DNA of 64,000 bases from Pseudanabaena biceps (GCA_013361095.1 JAATWA010000001.1:2830501-2894500), one strand, 5' to 3'. Shown: positions 50,691-60,621, numbered from the stretch's first letter. Numbers and translations: made by a program. Notes: generated from the sequence alone by a model not told the origin.

Positions 50691-51249
50691 GGATACTTAA
50701 AACCGTTCTAAATGTTTACCTAATTCAGAAAAAACCTCTTGAAATTTTTAAATAAATTTGGTCAAAGCTTGTCCAAAGCTATCGATTTAGAGGTTAAAAG
50801 TTATCTTTAGTCAAAAAGTTGGCTTTATCCGCAAGACTGTTTAAATAAAATTTGTTTAAAAATGGATAATAACTAATCTCAGACTGAGCTACGGACAAAC
50901 CCTTCAGCTCATTCGAGATTACGAAATGAGTTCTAACATGTTAGATTAATGTCATAGAAGTTGTTCTATTTGTATAACCTAAACTCAACTATACACTATA
51001 AGTAAATATACTCATGGTTATAGATTTTTTTTGCTAATTTTATCAGCAATTCTCATTATGAAACCAATTTTTATAATGAGAATTGCTGTAATTTTATAGT
51101 TAAGTAGATTACAAAACTTTGGAGTTTGCTTCGATATAGCTGTAATTAATTACAGGGTTTTAAGTAGGTAGGTGCATTCAAAGGTCAGAGATAAAACCTG
51201 TAGCACAAGCACACAAAGGTATTAAGGTTTTATATTTAATTGCGACTAG
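50691..51249. other. 559-bp gene-free AT-rich region
   Basis: No gene seen. It contains the solo family-C repeat at 51044-51088 and, at about 51140-51240, a family-D-like stretch (TTAAGTAGGTAGGTGCATTC..., AAAACCTGTAGC..., TTTAATTGCGACTAGCTAC). Confidence 0.6.
51044..51088. repeat. Solo family-C MITE-like repeat
   Basis: CAGCAATTCTCATTAT-GAAACCAATTTTT-ATAATGAGAATTGCTG: perfect 16-bp terminal inverted repeats around a 13-base centre. A nested, larger copy is at 62709-62839 and a solo end at 456-474. Confidence 0.85.
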
Positions 51250-52836
51250 CTACTTTTCTAATTCGATGCGCTGAAATATGGGAATTGGGGTGAGCAAAGA
51301 GGTGCCTGATTTTAGTATTCCCCAACTTGCATGATTCCAATCAGGTGAAGAGTCTTGATCAAAGCTTAATCCTAGTTGCTGGTATGCGTTGATGCTTAGC
51401 TGTGGCGTGATCGGAGAGATTAGGTATGTGGCTAACCTTACTGACTCTAACAGGCTGTAGATAGTTTCATTGACTTCTTTTTGTTTGCCTGCTTTAAATT
51501 GCTTCCAAGGGGTTGTTTCATCGATCAGCTTATTACAGCTCCAAATTAGTTCTAGAATTTTTTCGGCAGCAGCCCGAAAGTTAAGGTTTTGATATTCAAT
51601 AGCTACGCGATCGCCGAGATTTTTGGCTTGCTCAATGACAGGGTTTACTAGATCTGAGACTTCAGTGCGATCGCTGGGATCATGAAACGGTATGGTTTGC
51701 TGACAATATTTATTTGCCATGCCTAGGCTGCGGTTAAGTAAATTGCCAAGACTGTTGGCAAGATCGGCATTGACGATCGCCACAAATCTTTCTTCGTTAA
51801 AATCGCCGTCGCGCCCAAATTCAATTTCTTTTAGGAAATAATAACGAATTGGGTCAGCGCCAAACCGATCAACAAGAGCGTAGGGATCGATGGTATTACC
51901 CAAAGTCTTGCCCATTTTTAATCCGTCTTTTGTCAGCAAACCATGACCAAATACGCGCTCTGGTAAGGCTAACTTGGCAGACATGAGCATGGCTGGCCAA
52001 TAAATGGCATGAAATCTGAGAATATCCTTACCGATAATATGGAGGTTGAAGGGATACCACTTTTTGATGGCATTTTCAAGGGTTGGCTCGTCGTCGGGAT
52101 CTAGCAACGCTGTGACGTAGCCCAGTAACGCATCGAACCAGACATAGATTGTATGGGTAGGATCGCTGGGAATGGGGAAACCCCAGTCAAGGTTGATACG
52201 GGAAATAGAAAAGTCTTGTAAGCCCTGTTTCATGAATCCTAAAACTTCATTGCGACGGCTTTCGGGCTGAATAAAGGTAGGGTTGGCTACGTGGAACGCA
52301 TCTAATGCGTCTTGATACTTGGAGAGACGGAAGAAATAATTGGGTTCATCTCGCCATTCACAGACAACATTTGTGTGGGTTGGGCAATGATGGCTAGCGG
52401 GTAGTTCTCTCTCTTCCTTAAATTCTTCACAAGCAACGCAGTACCAGCCCTTTTGCTGGTTTAGATAAATATCACCTGATTCATAAACTCTTTGAAAAAA
52501 TTCATTAACGATCGCTTGGTGTCTGGGTGCTGTGGTTCTAGTAAATCGATCAAAGCGAATATTAAACTTTTCCCAGAGGGCATAAAACTCGGCAACAGTG
52601 CGATCGCAATGTTCTTGAGGAGATAGATTATTTTTTTCGGCAGTGCGCTGAATTTTTTGACCATGCTCATCTGTGCCTGTCACAAACATGACAGGATGAC
52701 CTTTGAGCCGATAAAACCTTGCCAATGCATCAGCCGCGATCGTGGGATATGCACTACCTATGTGAGGGCGATCGTTCACATAAAAAAGTGGTGTGGTGAT
52801 GGAGATTGGTTTTAGAAGGTTGGTTTCAGAGGACAT
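51250..52836 (-). CDS. metG: Methionyl-tRNA synthetase
   Basis: Class I synthetase of 528 residues. The HIGH box is NDRPHIGSAYPTIAAD and the KMSKS loop is LTKDGLKMGKTLGNT (KMGKT variant). A Zn-binding knuckle lies at CVACEEFKEE ... HHCPTHTNVVCEW (residues ~130-165). TGTDEHGQKIQRTAEKN and IGKDILRFHAIYWPAML are typical. No C-terminal EMAP/tRNA-binding domain is present, as in other cyanobacteria. Single gene. Confidence 0.95.
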   Translation of the reverse strand: MSSETNLLKPISITTPLFYVNDRPHIGSAYPTIAADALARFYRLKGHPVMFVTGTDEHGQKIQRTAEKNNLSPQEHCDRTVAEFYALWEKFNIRFDRFTRTTAPRHQAIVNEFFQRVYESGDIYLNQQKGWYCVACEEFKEERELPASHHCPTHTNVVCEWRDEPNYFFRLSKYQDALDAFHVANPTFIQPESRRNEVLGFMKQGLQDFSISRINLDWGFPIPSDPTHTIYVWFDALLGYVTALLDPDDEPTLENAIKKWYPFNLHIIGKDILRFHAIYWPAMLMSAKLALPERVFGHGLLTKDGLKMGKTLGNTIDPYALVDRFGADPIRYYFLKEIEFGRDGDFNEERFVAIVNADLANSLGNLLNRSLGMANKYCQQTIPFHDPSDRTEVSDLVNPVIEQAKNLGDRVAIEYQNLNFRAAAEKILELIWSCNKLIDETTPWKQFKAGKQKEVNETIYSLLESVRLATYLISPITPQLSINAYQQLGLSFDQDSSPDWNHASWGILKSGTSLLTPIPIFQRIELEK

Positions 52837-52922
52837 GGGGGACTCGATTCAGGACTATTACCATTTTGCAAAAAAATGGGAGTAATTTGCATATTTTTTT
52901 TCAGGCAAGGATTGCTCACTTA

Positions 52923-52989
52923 ATAGAGCCAGAGCTAAAACCTATATCGTACGCGCAGCGTGCCATATAGGTTTTAGCTCTGGCTCTAT
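52923..52989. repeat. Long hairpin with ATAGAGCCAGAGC arms
   Basis: ATAGAGCCAGAGCTAAAACC-TATA pairs exactly with the arm ending CTCTAT. A GC-rich loop region ACGCGCAGCGT sits in the centre. The arm sequence AGAGCTAAAACC recurs inverted near 63135. Confidence 0.85.
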
Positions 52990-53135
52990 ATTATGCTTGG
53001 CGACTTACGAGTAAAAAGAGATTGGCTTAAAAATTGCTGATGACTTGCAACATATGGGGTAATTGTTACAGTTAGACTGCTATCATTCTGCCATACGATT
53101 TACTAGCAAATTTTCATAAGTTTTTATAAGTTCCT

Positions 53136-53408
53136 ATGGACGCTTTTAATCCGACTCCTCCAGACTGGATCGAAAAGGCGAATCATGCCACTACTTTTTG
53201 CTGTCCTTGCTGTAGTCAACCGCCAAGTAAGGCTGAAGCTGTGTGGATTAATCGCCGATCGCCTGTTTATACGGAAAATCATCAGCGCAAGTGGCAAGAA
53301 TTTTATCACTGTGAGTGTAAATCGGCTTGGTGGGGATGGAGCAGCGATCGCCCACCTTCAGAATTTAGCGATCGGGCTGTTCGGAATAACTATGAAGAAG
53401 ATTTTTAA
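53136..53408 (+). CDS. Small Cys-rich, zinc-ribbon-like protein of unknown function
   Basis: Protein of 90 residues. Cysteines are clustered as FCCPCCSQPP (residues ~22-27) and HCEC (residues ~58-61), a four-Cys zinc-binding arrangement. Aromatic-rich: WIEKANH, EFYHCECKSAWWGWSSD. Acidic/aromatic end NNYEEDF. I recognise it only as a small conserved cyanobacterial type. It ends nine bases before comEC, so it is probably co-transcribed with it. Confidence 0.65.
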   Translation: MDAFNPTPPDWIEKANHATTFCCPCCSQPPSKAEAVWINRRSPVYTENHQRKWQEFYHCECKSAWWGWSSDRPPSEFSDRAVRNNYEEDF

Positions 53409-53417
53409 GCTGATTAC

Positions 53418-55802
53418 ATGAGATCCCAAGTTGCTTTAGTTCTATGTTTGTCCTTTGTGGCGGGAGCATATGCTAGTTTTTTATCGGACTGGGCTAGTTT
53501 CTACACAGTTCTTGGAATTGGCTTGGGGATCGCTCTATTAATCCCTGCAATCTGGCGATTGGGCCCCAAGCGTTGGGTTTACTTGCTAGCAACTGTAATC
53601 GCACTTTTGGCTTTGTTATATGTAAAAATCCGTACGCCACAACCACAGACGGACGATATTTCTAAATATGCACCTTTATCTAATGCGATCGTTAGAGGTA
53701 CGGTGATTGATGCACCTAGCTTGACTCGGAGTGAGAGAGCTAAGTTTTTGCTGGAGGTAAAAGAAATTAATCCTTCTGGCAATCTCAACATTAAAAAGCC
53801 ACAGGAAGAAATCTCTAATCTTGCCAAACCTTCAAATGCTGAGTCTAGTAATAACCCTAAAAATTTAGATGCTCAGACTATTCAAAGAACCGATCAAGGT
53901 TTCGTCAAGGCTTCGGGAAAACTCTATGTGACGGTTCCTTTGATTGAAGTAACAGGTTTACGCACAGGGCAAGCGATCGAGCTACCGGGTCGATTATATT
54001 TGCCAAACCGTGCTGATAATTTTGGGGCGTTTGATTTCAAATCTTATTTAGCCCGTCAGGGAGTATTTGCGGGATTAAGTGGGCGATCTCTAATTACTCA
54101 AGGATCTCCACCTAATTTTGGAGAATGGTGGTTTGTTAGTAAGATTGTCCGCGCTCATGCGATGGGCGCAGGTGTACCCGAAGGGGCTTTACTAAGTTCC
54201 CTAGTTTTGGGTAGTCGCGCTGTGGATCTGCCGAGCGATTTGAAAGATGCATTTATTCAGGCAGGTCTAGCAGCAGTGCTAGCAGCTTCAGGCTTTCAGG
54301 TAACTTTAGTGCTAGGAGCAGCGATCTCCTTGAGCCGCGATCGCAACTTAAAGCAGCAGTTTACCTTGGGGACTTTATGCCTATTGGGATATCTGCTGCT
54401 GACAGGCGCAAGCCCATCAATCTTGCGAGCCGTAGTTATGGGTATGGGCAGCTTAATCGGTTTAGTGGTGCAGCGTCGTAGTCGTCCTGTGGTGGGTTTG
54501 TTAATTACATCAGTGCTGTTACTGCTTTATCAACCAACATGGATTTGGGACTTGGGATTTCAGTTTAGTTTTTTGGCAACCTTTGGCTTGATTACTAGTT
54601 CGGGGGCGATCGCTCAACGCTTACAATGGCTGCCGCCAACGATCGCCGATTTAATCTCCGTACCTATTGCTGCTTACATCTGGACTTTGCCTTTACAGCT
54701 ATTGGTATTTGGTAAAATTGCGCCCTACAGTTTACTAGCTAATGTTTTTACCACGCCCCTAGTTTCTCTCGCCACCTATGGGGGCATCATTAGTGGTCTG
54801 TTGGGAATTATTTTTGTGCCATTGGGCGCGGCGATTTCTTGGCTACTATATCCACTACTGCATTGGACGATCTATATAGCGCAATGGATTAATACTCTAC
54901 CTAGCGCGAGTAGCAGCGTTGGCACAATTTCACTTTGGCAAATGCTAGTTGCCTATTTGTTGTTTTTAGTGATTTGGCTTGTGCCTTGGTTTGCCAGATT
55001 GCAACGCTGGACAATTGCCTTTGTCATGGCTTGCTTTGTTTTGTTTATTCCCAATGCGATCGCCCAAGCTAATGTATTTCAGGTAACCTTACCTTCATTT
55101 AATGAAGCGCCAATTATGTTGATCAAAAATCAGAGTCAGACGGTACTGATCAATAGTGGCGATCAGCAGTTTGCTAACTTTACATTGCAGCCATTTTTGC
55201 AAAAAATGGGAGTAAATCAGATCGACTGGGCGATCGCTACGGATACACAACCAGATGTAAGTGATGGTTGGAATGCTCTACTCTCCAACTCGTTTAAAAT
55301 CAAGCAATTTCGCGATATTAGTATTGGCATTACTCCCAAAAACTATCAAAACCTTCAACAAACTTTAGCCAATGCTCAAACTCCGATAACTTCGATTAAA
55401 GCAGGTGAGACAGTCAAAATTAATGATCAAGTGGAAATTCAATTACTTAATCAATCACCTGATATTCTTAAGATCAGAACTGGTGAACTATCTTGGCTGC
55501 TAATTAGCAATACCGATCCTAAGGCTCAACAATCTATTATCAATACCAAAGACCTATTACCCAAATTATCTGCCAACATTTTGTGGTGGACAGGGGGGCT
55601 AATTGAGCCACAAGTCCTACAGGCGATAAACCCTAAAGTGGCGATCGCCTCAGCCACAAGTGTAGTGGAGGCGATGATCAATCAATTATATGAGGCTAAG
55701 GTGAGAGTGTTTTGGACGGGGCGCGATGGGGCAATCCAGTGGAATCCAGACAAAGACTTTCATACATTGCGCGATCAAAGCGATATGCGATCGCCTATTT
55801 GA
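53418..55802 (+). CDS. comEC: ComEC/Rec2-family membrane protein with degenerate C-terminal domain
   Basis: Protein of 794 residues related to the DNA-uptake channel ComEC. It begins with membrane helices and an OB-like external domain (DUF4131; SNAIVRGTVIDAPSLTRSER ... GLRTGQAIELPGRLYLPN). The central Competence domain has AGLAAVLAASGFQVTLVLGA and LLLTGASPSILRAVVMGMGS, helices to about 545. The C-terminal metallo-beta-lactamase-like domain (from ~555) retains MLIKNQSQTVLINSGDQQFA, but where HxHxDHxGG should be the sequence is IATDTQPDVSDGWNALLSN, with no metal-binding His, so a nuclease role is doubtful. Confidence 0.85.
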   Translation: MRSQVALVLCLSFVAGAYASFLSDWASFYTVLGIGLGIALLIPAIWRLGPKRWVYLLATVIALLALLYVKIRTPQPQTDDISKYAPLSNAIVRGTVIDAPSLTRSERAKFLLEVKEINPSGNLNIKKPQEEISNLAKPSNAESSNNPKNLDAQTIQRTDQGFVKASGKLYVTVPLIEVTGLRTGQAIELPGRLYLPNRADNFGAFDFKSYLARQGVFAGLSGRSLITQGSPPNFGEWWFVSKIVRAHAMGAGVPEGALLSSLVLGSRAVDLPSDLKDAFIQAGLAAVLAASGFQVTLVLGAAISLSRDRNLKQQFTLGTLCLLGYLLLTGASPSILRAVVMGMGSLIGLVVQRRSRPVVGLLITSVLLLLYQPTWIWDLGFQFSFLATFGLITSSGAIAQRLQWLPPTIADLISVPIAAYIWTLPLQLLVFGKIAPYSLLANVFTTPLVSLATYGGIISGLLGIIFVPLGAAISWLLYPLLHWTIYIAQWINTLPSASSSVGTISLWQMLVAYLLFLVIWLVPWFARLQRWTIAFVMACFVLFIPNAIAQANVFQVTLPSFNEAPIMLIKNQSQTVLINSGDQQFANFTLQPFLQKMGVNQIDWAIATDTQPDVSDGWNALLSNSFKIKQFRDISIGITPKNYQNLQQTLANAQTPITSIKAGETVKINDQVEIQLLNQSPDILKIRTGELSWLLISNTDPKAQQSIINTKDLLPKLSANILWWTGGLIEPQVLQAINPKVAIASATSVVEAMINQLYEAKVRVFWTGRDGAIQWNPDKDFHTLRDQSDMRSPI

Positions 55803-55817
55803 TAACCCTTACAAATC

Positions 55818-56737
55818 TTGAATCTCAAACTCTATATGGAAGCGCAAATTCAAATAATCAAGAACCAGTTCATAGCGATCGCAAAATATAAGTATCTTTG
55901 GGTGTTAGTTGCCTTAGGGTTTTTAGCTATATTACATATTAATTATAGCTGGAAAATATCAGGGAAAACGCCTACATTACTTACTTTCTTGGGATGGGCT
56001 AGTATTGGCTTGTTGTTGTGGAGAAAACAAGAAAAGTTGAAGTTTAGAGGTAGATTAATTACATCTATAACTGGAATATTACTAGTTTTGTGGATGGTAA
56101 TTCGCCATACTTTAAGTCAATCTAACTTATCATTGGATGTTCTCTCTTTCTTTTTTCCTTTAATTACTATAACTGGATTGCTGATGGTAGTTAAAGGGTT
56201 TAATAAGTTAAGTCTTTTCAAGTCAGAACTAGCCATAGCAACACTCATTTCTTTACCTTTTGCTTCTTTGTATGCATTGATAAAGCCAATTATTAATATT
56301 GATGCTCAGTTACTTAGTTTTATGCTTCACTACATTGGATTTAAAGTTTCTAGACAAGGTGATGTAGTGATGCTGCCTAATGGATCAGTGGAAGTTATGG
56401 CAACTTGTTCTAGCGTAAGTCCCATCTTGACAATGCTGCCATTTATTGTTTTATTGCTAAGCATTTATCAAACTAGTAGATCCAAGCAAATATTTGTTTA
56501 CATTAGTACAGTTCTTTCTGTTTTTTTTTTATTAATAATATTAGATTGTGTTTACTTGCAATATTGATAAATAAACAAGAAACTGCTAGCTTTAACTACT
56601 GGCATACTGGCGGTGGCGCAGGTATATTTTCCAATATTATTGTTCTTCTAATTGGCGGTTTTTCTTATCAAATATTAAGCAGTGAATTTAACAATAGAGA
56701 TAGCAAAAAATCTATTGTAATACCCCATGAATTGTAA
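55818..56737 (+). pseudogene. Cyanoexosortase, frameshifted at a T10 tract
   Basis: Two frames together make one exosortase. The first (55818-56567) has about seven membrane helices and the catalytic Cys in EVMATCSSVSPILTMLPF. The second (through 56737) supplies the expected Arg in NNIRLCLLAILINKQ and the catalytic His in FNYWHTGGGAGIFSNI, then a last helix. They meet at ten T (56521-56530). Eleven T would give VFFFINNIRLCLL in one frame. As written the first frame ends after DCVYLQY. It could be a real mutation, a phase-variable or slippage-rescued gene, or a sequencing error. A start at 55818 (TTG) or ATG 55836 (MEAQIQ) is possible. Confidence 0.85.
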
Positions 56738-56810
56738 TATAGCAATCCTAATTATTCATGGGATTAAGAAGGGCTTCAACTTCTCCCATCCATTGATTAC
56801 GTTTATAGTA

Positions 56811-56860
56811 CAAGAGATTTTTGAAAGGTCGGCTTCGCCAACCTTTCAAAAATCTTCTTG
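56811..56860. repeat. Hairpin between the exosortase gene and its associate
   Basis: CAAGAGATTTTTGAAAGGTC-GGC, loop TTC, GCC-AACCTTTCAAAAATC... with one mismatch and GCTTCGC tip. Confidence 0.8.
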
Positions 56861-56909
56861 AATTTCAAAAAAGTGTAAAGCTTTATAATATTATTCCGCA
56901 TTTATATCC

Positions 56910-57641
56910 ATGCATAATTCTCAAAAATATAGTGTTAGTAAATCAAGATTACATTCACTACAAAGTTTAAAAAAAATATTGTTGATTGTAATTACTGTTT
57001 CTACAAGTATTGCTATTGTAGTATCTGTATTAACTCCAAAATCTGCAAATCTAAAAAAATATCAATTCCCCAATAATTTAGTCCTAAAAGACTTGCAGCT
57101 TAAGGCTAGTAATAATTTAGACAACCTAAATGAGACAAATATTGGTGGAGCATGGCAATATATCTATACATCACCTAATCAAAAAACTAGCTCGAAATCC
57201 CGCCAAGAAATACAGATTGACATCGTATATACCTATACAGTTATTTCTCTTCCTAGATCGTTATCAATATTAAATATTAAACATTCTGAAAAACCCTTAG
57301 ATATAAAGTATGCAAACAATATTGGATATTACACTTTATTTACTGATCAAAAACGTGCTTATTTAGCTTCTTGCATTAATCCGCGCGGTGAAGCAACTGT
57401 CACCGAAAAACAATTTACAAACAATCGAGATAAATATGATTTTTCAATAGATAAATTGGGGCTTTACTTAATTGGAAAGTCTGATTTGCGTGATAATCGA
57501 TGCCTATTTACTGTCATGTCAACTTCTTTGGAAAATAATACAAGTCAAATTTCAAATTCGGTAGATAATACCTATCAGACGTTAGAAACATCTTGGAAAG
57601 ATTGGTATATCTACTGGAAAAATAAGTTTCCAGAAACTTAG
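56910..57641 (+). CDS. Cyanoexosortase system-associated protein
   Basis: Protein of 243 residues with an N-terminal membrane helix (KKILLIVITVSTSIAIVVSV) and a periplasmic domain: GGAWQYIYTSPNQKTSS, IQIDIVYTYTVISLPRSLSI, KRAYLASCINPRGEATVTEK, DLRDNRCLFTVMSTSL, ending TWKDWYIYWKNKFPE-like. This layout is that of proteins encoded next to cyanobacterial exosortases (EpsI-like). It follows the split exosortase gene and supports that assignment. Confidence 0.7.
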   Translation: MHNSQKYSVSKSRLHSLQSLKKILLIVITVSTSIAIVVSVLTPKSANLKKYQFPNNLVLKDLQLKASNNLDNLNETNIGGAWQYIYTSPNQKTSSKSRQEIQIDIVYTYTVISLPRSLSILNIKHSEKPLDIKYANNIGYYTLFTDQKRAYLASCINPRGEATVTEKQFTNNRDKYDFSIDKLGLYLIGKSDLRDNRCLFTVMSTSLENNTSQISNSVDNTYQTLETSWKDWYIYWKNKFPET

Positions 57642-57726
57642 CTAAGTAGCTGAGCATGATTTAAAAACCAACTAAAAGTAGTTACTTTGTGGAATTTGCT
57701 CACCGTAACTTTTAACACACATAGAA

Positions 57727-58446
57727 ATGGAGATAACTATGCAAGATACTCAAGTCCCAGCTATGGGCAAAACATCATTTGTATTGTTTCGATTATTAGG
57801 ATACTGTCTACTATTTTTCTTTCTGTTAGACACCTTAGTTATTGCTATTCCTTTTAAATTTACTGATGCTATTTGGGAGCTTAATATATTTGGACAAATT
57901 GTTGAGAGAGTACCACTTTTACTCTTGTCATTTCCATTACTTTTCTTCGGTGAATATAGTGCGCGAATGAAATGGGAAAAAATTGCTGCCCAAGTTATTT
58001 CTTGGTTGGCTTTAGTTTTGGCTATGTTCTTTTTCTTAGGACTTCCTCTTGCTGTTGTCAACACATTTAGAGTGCAAGATATTCGTCAAGGTGAAGTTAT
58101 TGCTAATGCTGCTCAACAAAATGGACCAATCCAAGAGATTGCCAATCGCCTTAATAAAGCGAACACTGATGTGGAAATTCGAGATGTTTTAAAAAGTATC
58201 AATCCTCAACAAAGAGCGGTCGTTAATCAGATTCCCAATCCTAGCGAAATAAAGACAAAATTACTAAAAGAAATTAATGAATCAATTAGTAAAACTCAAA
58301 CCCAAGCAGATAGCTCCAAGCGTCAAATTGGAATGTCTCTGTGGAAGGATTCTGTGAAATGGCTAATTGCAGGTTTGTTTTCTGGACTATTTCTTTTGTA
58401 TGTGTGGTTGCAGTCGAAATGGGCAAGAGTTGGTATTGATTATTAG
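57727..58446 (+). CDS. HpsJ-family membrane protein
   Basis: Protein of 239 residues. Three N-terminal membrane helices (FRLLGYCLLFFFLLDTLVIA, VERVPLLLLSFPLLFFGE, VISWLALVLAMFFFLGLPLA), a soluble helical segment (RLNKANTDVEIRDVLKSINP, QRAVVNQIPNPSEIKTKLL), and a final helix (WLIAGLFSGLFLLYVWLQSK). This is the pattern of HpsJ, linked in Nostoc to hormogonium polysaccharide secretion and motility. Its proximity to the exosortase pair suggests a shared role in extracellular polymer export or anchoring; that link is inference. A perfect hairpin follows. Confidence 0.75.
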   Translation: MEITMQDTQVPAMGKTSFVLFRLLGYCLLFFFLLDTLVIAIPFKFTDAIWELNIFGQIVERVPLLLLSFPLLFFGEYSARMKWEKIAAQVISWLALVLAMFFFLGLPLAVVNTFRVQDIRQGEVIANAAQQNGPIQEIANRLNKANTDVEIRDVLKSINPQQRAVVNQIPNPSEIKTKLLKEINESISKTQTQADSSKRQIGMSLWKDSVKWLIAGLFSGLFLLYVWLQSKWARVGIDY

Positions 58447-58450
58447 ATTT

Positions 58451-58500
58451 GCAAAACCTAGAAAGATTGTGGTGTAAGCCACAATCTTTCTAGGTTTTGC
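58451..58500 (+). terminator. Perfect hairpin after the HpsJ-like gene
   Basis: GCAAAACCTAGAAAGATTGT-GG / complement, loop TGTAAG, five bases after the stop. Confidence 0.85.
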
Positions 58501-58534
58501 TTAATATATGAGAGCGATCTCTTAATGTCTATAC

Positions 58535-58595
58535 ATCAAAACCCAAAAGATAAGTTGCGGTACTTCGTACCGCAACTTATCTTTTGGGTTTTGAT
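58535..58595. repeat. Perfect 29-bp-stem hairpin
   Basis: ATCAAAACCCAAAAGATAAG-TTGCGGTAC, loop TTC, exact complement. Confidence 0.95.
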
Positions 58596-58685
58596 CTTTT
58601 ATTCTTATGCTTTTATCCAAACGATCGCTTATTCTTTGCCTTGTTGCTAGTAGCCTTACATTAGCGATTTTCGCATTCTTAACAC

Positions 58686-58736
58686 CCAAGAAAAAAATGA
58701 AAGGCTGGCTTCGCCAGCCTTTCATTTTTTTCTTGG
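58686..58736. repeat. Perfect hairpin with GAAAGGCTGGC core
   Basis: CCAAGAAAAAAATGAAAGGC-TGGC, loop TTC (GCTTCGC tip), exact complement. Same core as 9136 and 11696, different arms. Confidence 0.9.
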
Positions 58737-58766
58737 AATAAGCTGATGCGCCCGCATCAGCTTATT
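58737..58766 (-). terminator. Hairpin directly abutting the previous one, before deoC end
   Basis: AATAAGCTGATGCG-CC-CGCATCAGCTTATT, starting the base after the preceding hairpin ends. Four hairpins fill the 334-bp gap 58447-58780. Confidence 0.85.
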
Positions 58767-58780
58767 CGGGTTTGTTGAAG

Positions 58781-59446
58781 CTATTGCTCTTGGCAAATAG
58801 CGACACCGTGCGATGTACCCAGACGAGTTGCACCCGCACTAATTAAAGCGATCGCCTGTTCCCTCGTCCGAATGCCTCCTGAAGCCTTAACTCCGACCTT
58901 CCCGTTAGACACTTCCTTAAGAAATTTCACCATTTCCACCGTGGCCGCACCTGACCAGCCAGTACCAGTTTTCAAAAAAGCAACTCCCGCATCCATACAA
59001 ACTTCCGCCGCAAGCTCCTGCTCATCAGGGCTTAGCCAGCTTAGCTCTAAAATAGCTTTCACGGGTTTACCCGACTCCTCGCAAATTTGGGCAATGTCTT
59101 GATGGAGTAGATTAGTCTGCCCTGTCTTGAGCCAACCCAAGTTAATCACTACATCTAATTCGGTTGCGCCATTTTCTACAGCTTCCATAGCTTCATAAAG
59201 CTTAACAGTAGAAGTGGTTGCGCCACTGGGAAAGCCAATCACCGAGCAGATTTCTACTCTAGTTTTAAATAGTCTTTCTTTAGCTCTCTTGACATTGCAA
59301 GGATAGACACAGACGCTTGCGAATCCAAAGCGATCAGCTTCATCGCAAATGCGATCAACCTGCTCATGGCTAGCCGTGGGATCTAATAGGGCGTAATCGA
59401 TATAGCTTGAAGGATTGATATCAGGTTGAAGCATAAAACTATACAC
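58781..59446 (-). CDS. deoC: Deoxyribose-phosphate aldolase
   Basis: Enzyme of 221 residues that splits 2-deoxyribose 5-phosphate. The (beta/alpha)8 core has [48 protein letters not shown] (Schiff-base Lys) and [16 protein letters not shown] (second Lys). Starts [20 protein letters not shown]; the second Met is also possible. Single gene with hairpins downstream. Confidence 0.95.
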   Translation of the reverse strand: MYSFMLQPDINPSSYIDYALLDPTASHEQVDRICDEADRFGFASVCVYPCNVKRAKERLFKTRVEICSVIGFPSGATTSTVKLYEAMEAVENGATELDVVINLGWLKTGQTNLLHQDIAQICEESGKPVKAILELSWLSPDEQELAAEVCMDAGVAFLKTGTGWSGAATVEMVKFLKEVSNGKVGVKASGGIRTREQAIALISAGATRLGTSHGVAICQEQ

Positions 59447-59589
59447 ACTTGAGCAAGCAAGAGGTTACATTGGAGATTAGTGACGATAACTTCTTATAAT
59501 TACTTATTCAAGGTCATTTCTAACAAATTATGATCAGCTTATTAAAACCAAGCCCTATTATTCAAAATTTAGCAAATATTTAGTTAAAT

Positions 59590-60621
59590 ATGCATATTTC
59601 CGAGTTAGATGAATTAGAAGCCTCAGTTAGTGATTTACTAACCATGGCTAAAGTTGAGTTAGAACAAAATCGCCTCCAACAACAACGCGATCGCCAAATT
59701 CAAGAAGCCGTATCTCAAATTGAGGGACGCTTGAAGCCTCTGCTAGCAAAAGTTGAGCAGATGTTGCAGGAATATGATCGCGAAGGAGGAAATCCTAATA
59801 GTGAGACTAGGCAAAGGCTAGAAAAGAAGGCTGCTGATATCCGACAGGAGATCTCTGAAGCCCCCACGCTTGCGGCTCAGCTTGCTGATCGTCAACTGAT
59901 CTTGAGTGAAGAAAGACTACTTGACGAACGCATAACTGAACAAACGGCTCAATGGCGGCAGGAATTAAAAGCTGACTTATTGGAGATGATTGAAGAGCAG
60001 CATGATTTCTTTAGTGCTACTGACGCTTCGATCGCTGTCCGCGGATATGCCAATGATCTAAAAGCGATCGGCTCCCTTGAAGAAGTAGTCGAAGCCTTAA
60101 TCAATCAAATAAACTCCCACAGTGAAGAAGGTCCAGTTGCCAGATTGCGCGGTAGTCATGAACAAACACTTACTTTTATTTACAACAAAGCTCTTGAGAA
60201 TCGCTCCCGTGTTGATCGTGCGCCTGATGTGCAACCCTCGGCTAGACATCGCAAATCTGAGAAACGCCCTGCCCTCTACACCGATCTGGGTGGCAAGGTT
60301 TTAGTTTTTGGTGGACACGATCGCTTACAAACAGCCGTTAAAAATCGGTTACGAGATTCGGCAATCAATTTAATGTGGTACACCGAGCAGGATGGCTTAC
60401 AGCTAGCCGCCCAAGGTGAAAGCCAAATTGCAGGTGGCGATTTAATAATTATTGTGACGGGTTATGCAAGCCATTCGCTTACCGAAAGAGCGATCGAAGC
60501 TTGTCGTCGGGCTAATAAAACCTATGAAATTGTGAATACAACAGGTATGACCAGACTCCTCGAAGTAATCGAATCAGGACTAAAAGCAAAACAATTAGCG
60601 CGTCATTGGAAACAAGGCTAG
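59590..60621 (+). CDS. Coiled-coil protein with C-terminal DUF2325-like domain
   Basis: Protein of 343 residues. Residues ~1-150 are predicted coiled coil (DLLTMAKVELEQNRLQQQRD, RQRLEKKAADIRQEIS), followed by a helical middle. From ~235 a compact alpha/beta domain reads GGKVLVFGGHDRLQTAVKNR, GGDLIIIVTGYASHSLTERA, IEACRRANKTYEIVNTTGM, which resembles DUF2325: a GGH loop, a D-lhII strand and an SH motif. Function unknown; the coiled coil suggests oligomerisation or a scaffold. No close gene partner. Confidence 0.7.
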   Translation: MHISELDELEASVSDLLTMAKVELEQNRLQQQRDRQIQEAVSQIEGRLKPLLAKVEQMLQEYDREGGNPNSETRQRLEKKAADIRQEISEAPTLAAQLADRQLILSEERLLDERITEQTAQWRQELKADLLEMIEEQHDFFSATDASIAVRGYANDLKAIGSLEEVVEALINQINSHSEEGPVARLRGSHEQTLTFIYNKALENRSRVDRAPDVQPSARHRKSEKRPALYTDLGGKVLVFGGHDRLQTAVKNRLRDSAINLMWYTEQDGLQLAAQGESQIAGGDLIIIVTGYASHSLTERAIEACRRANKTYEIVNTTGMTRLLEVIESGLKAKQLARHWKQG

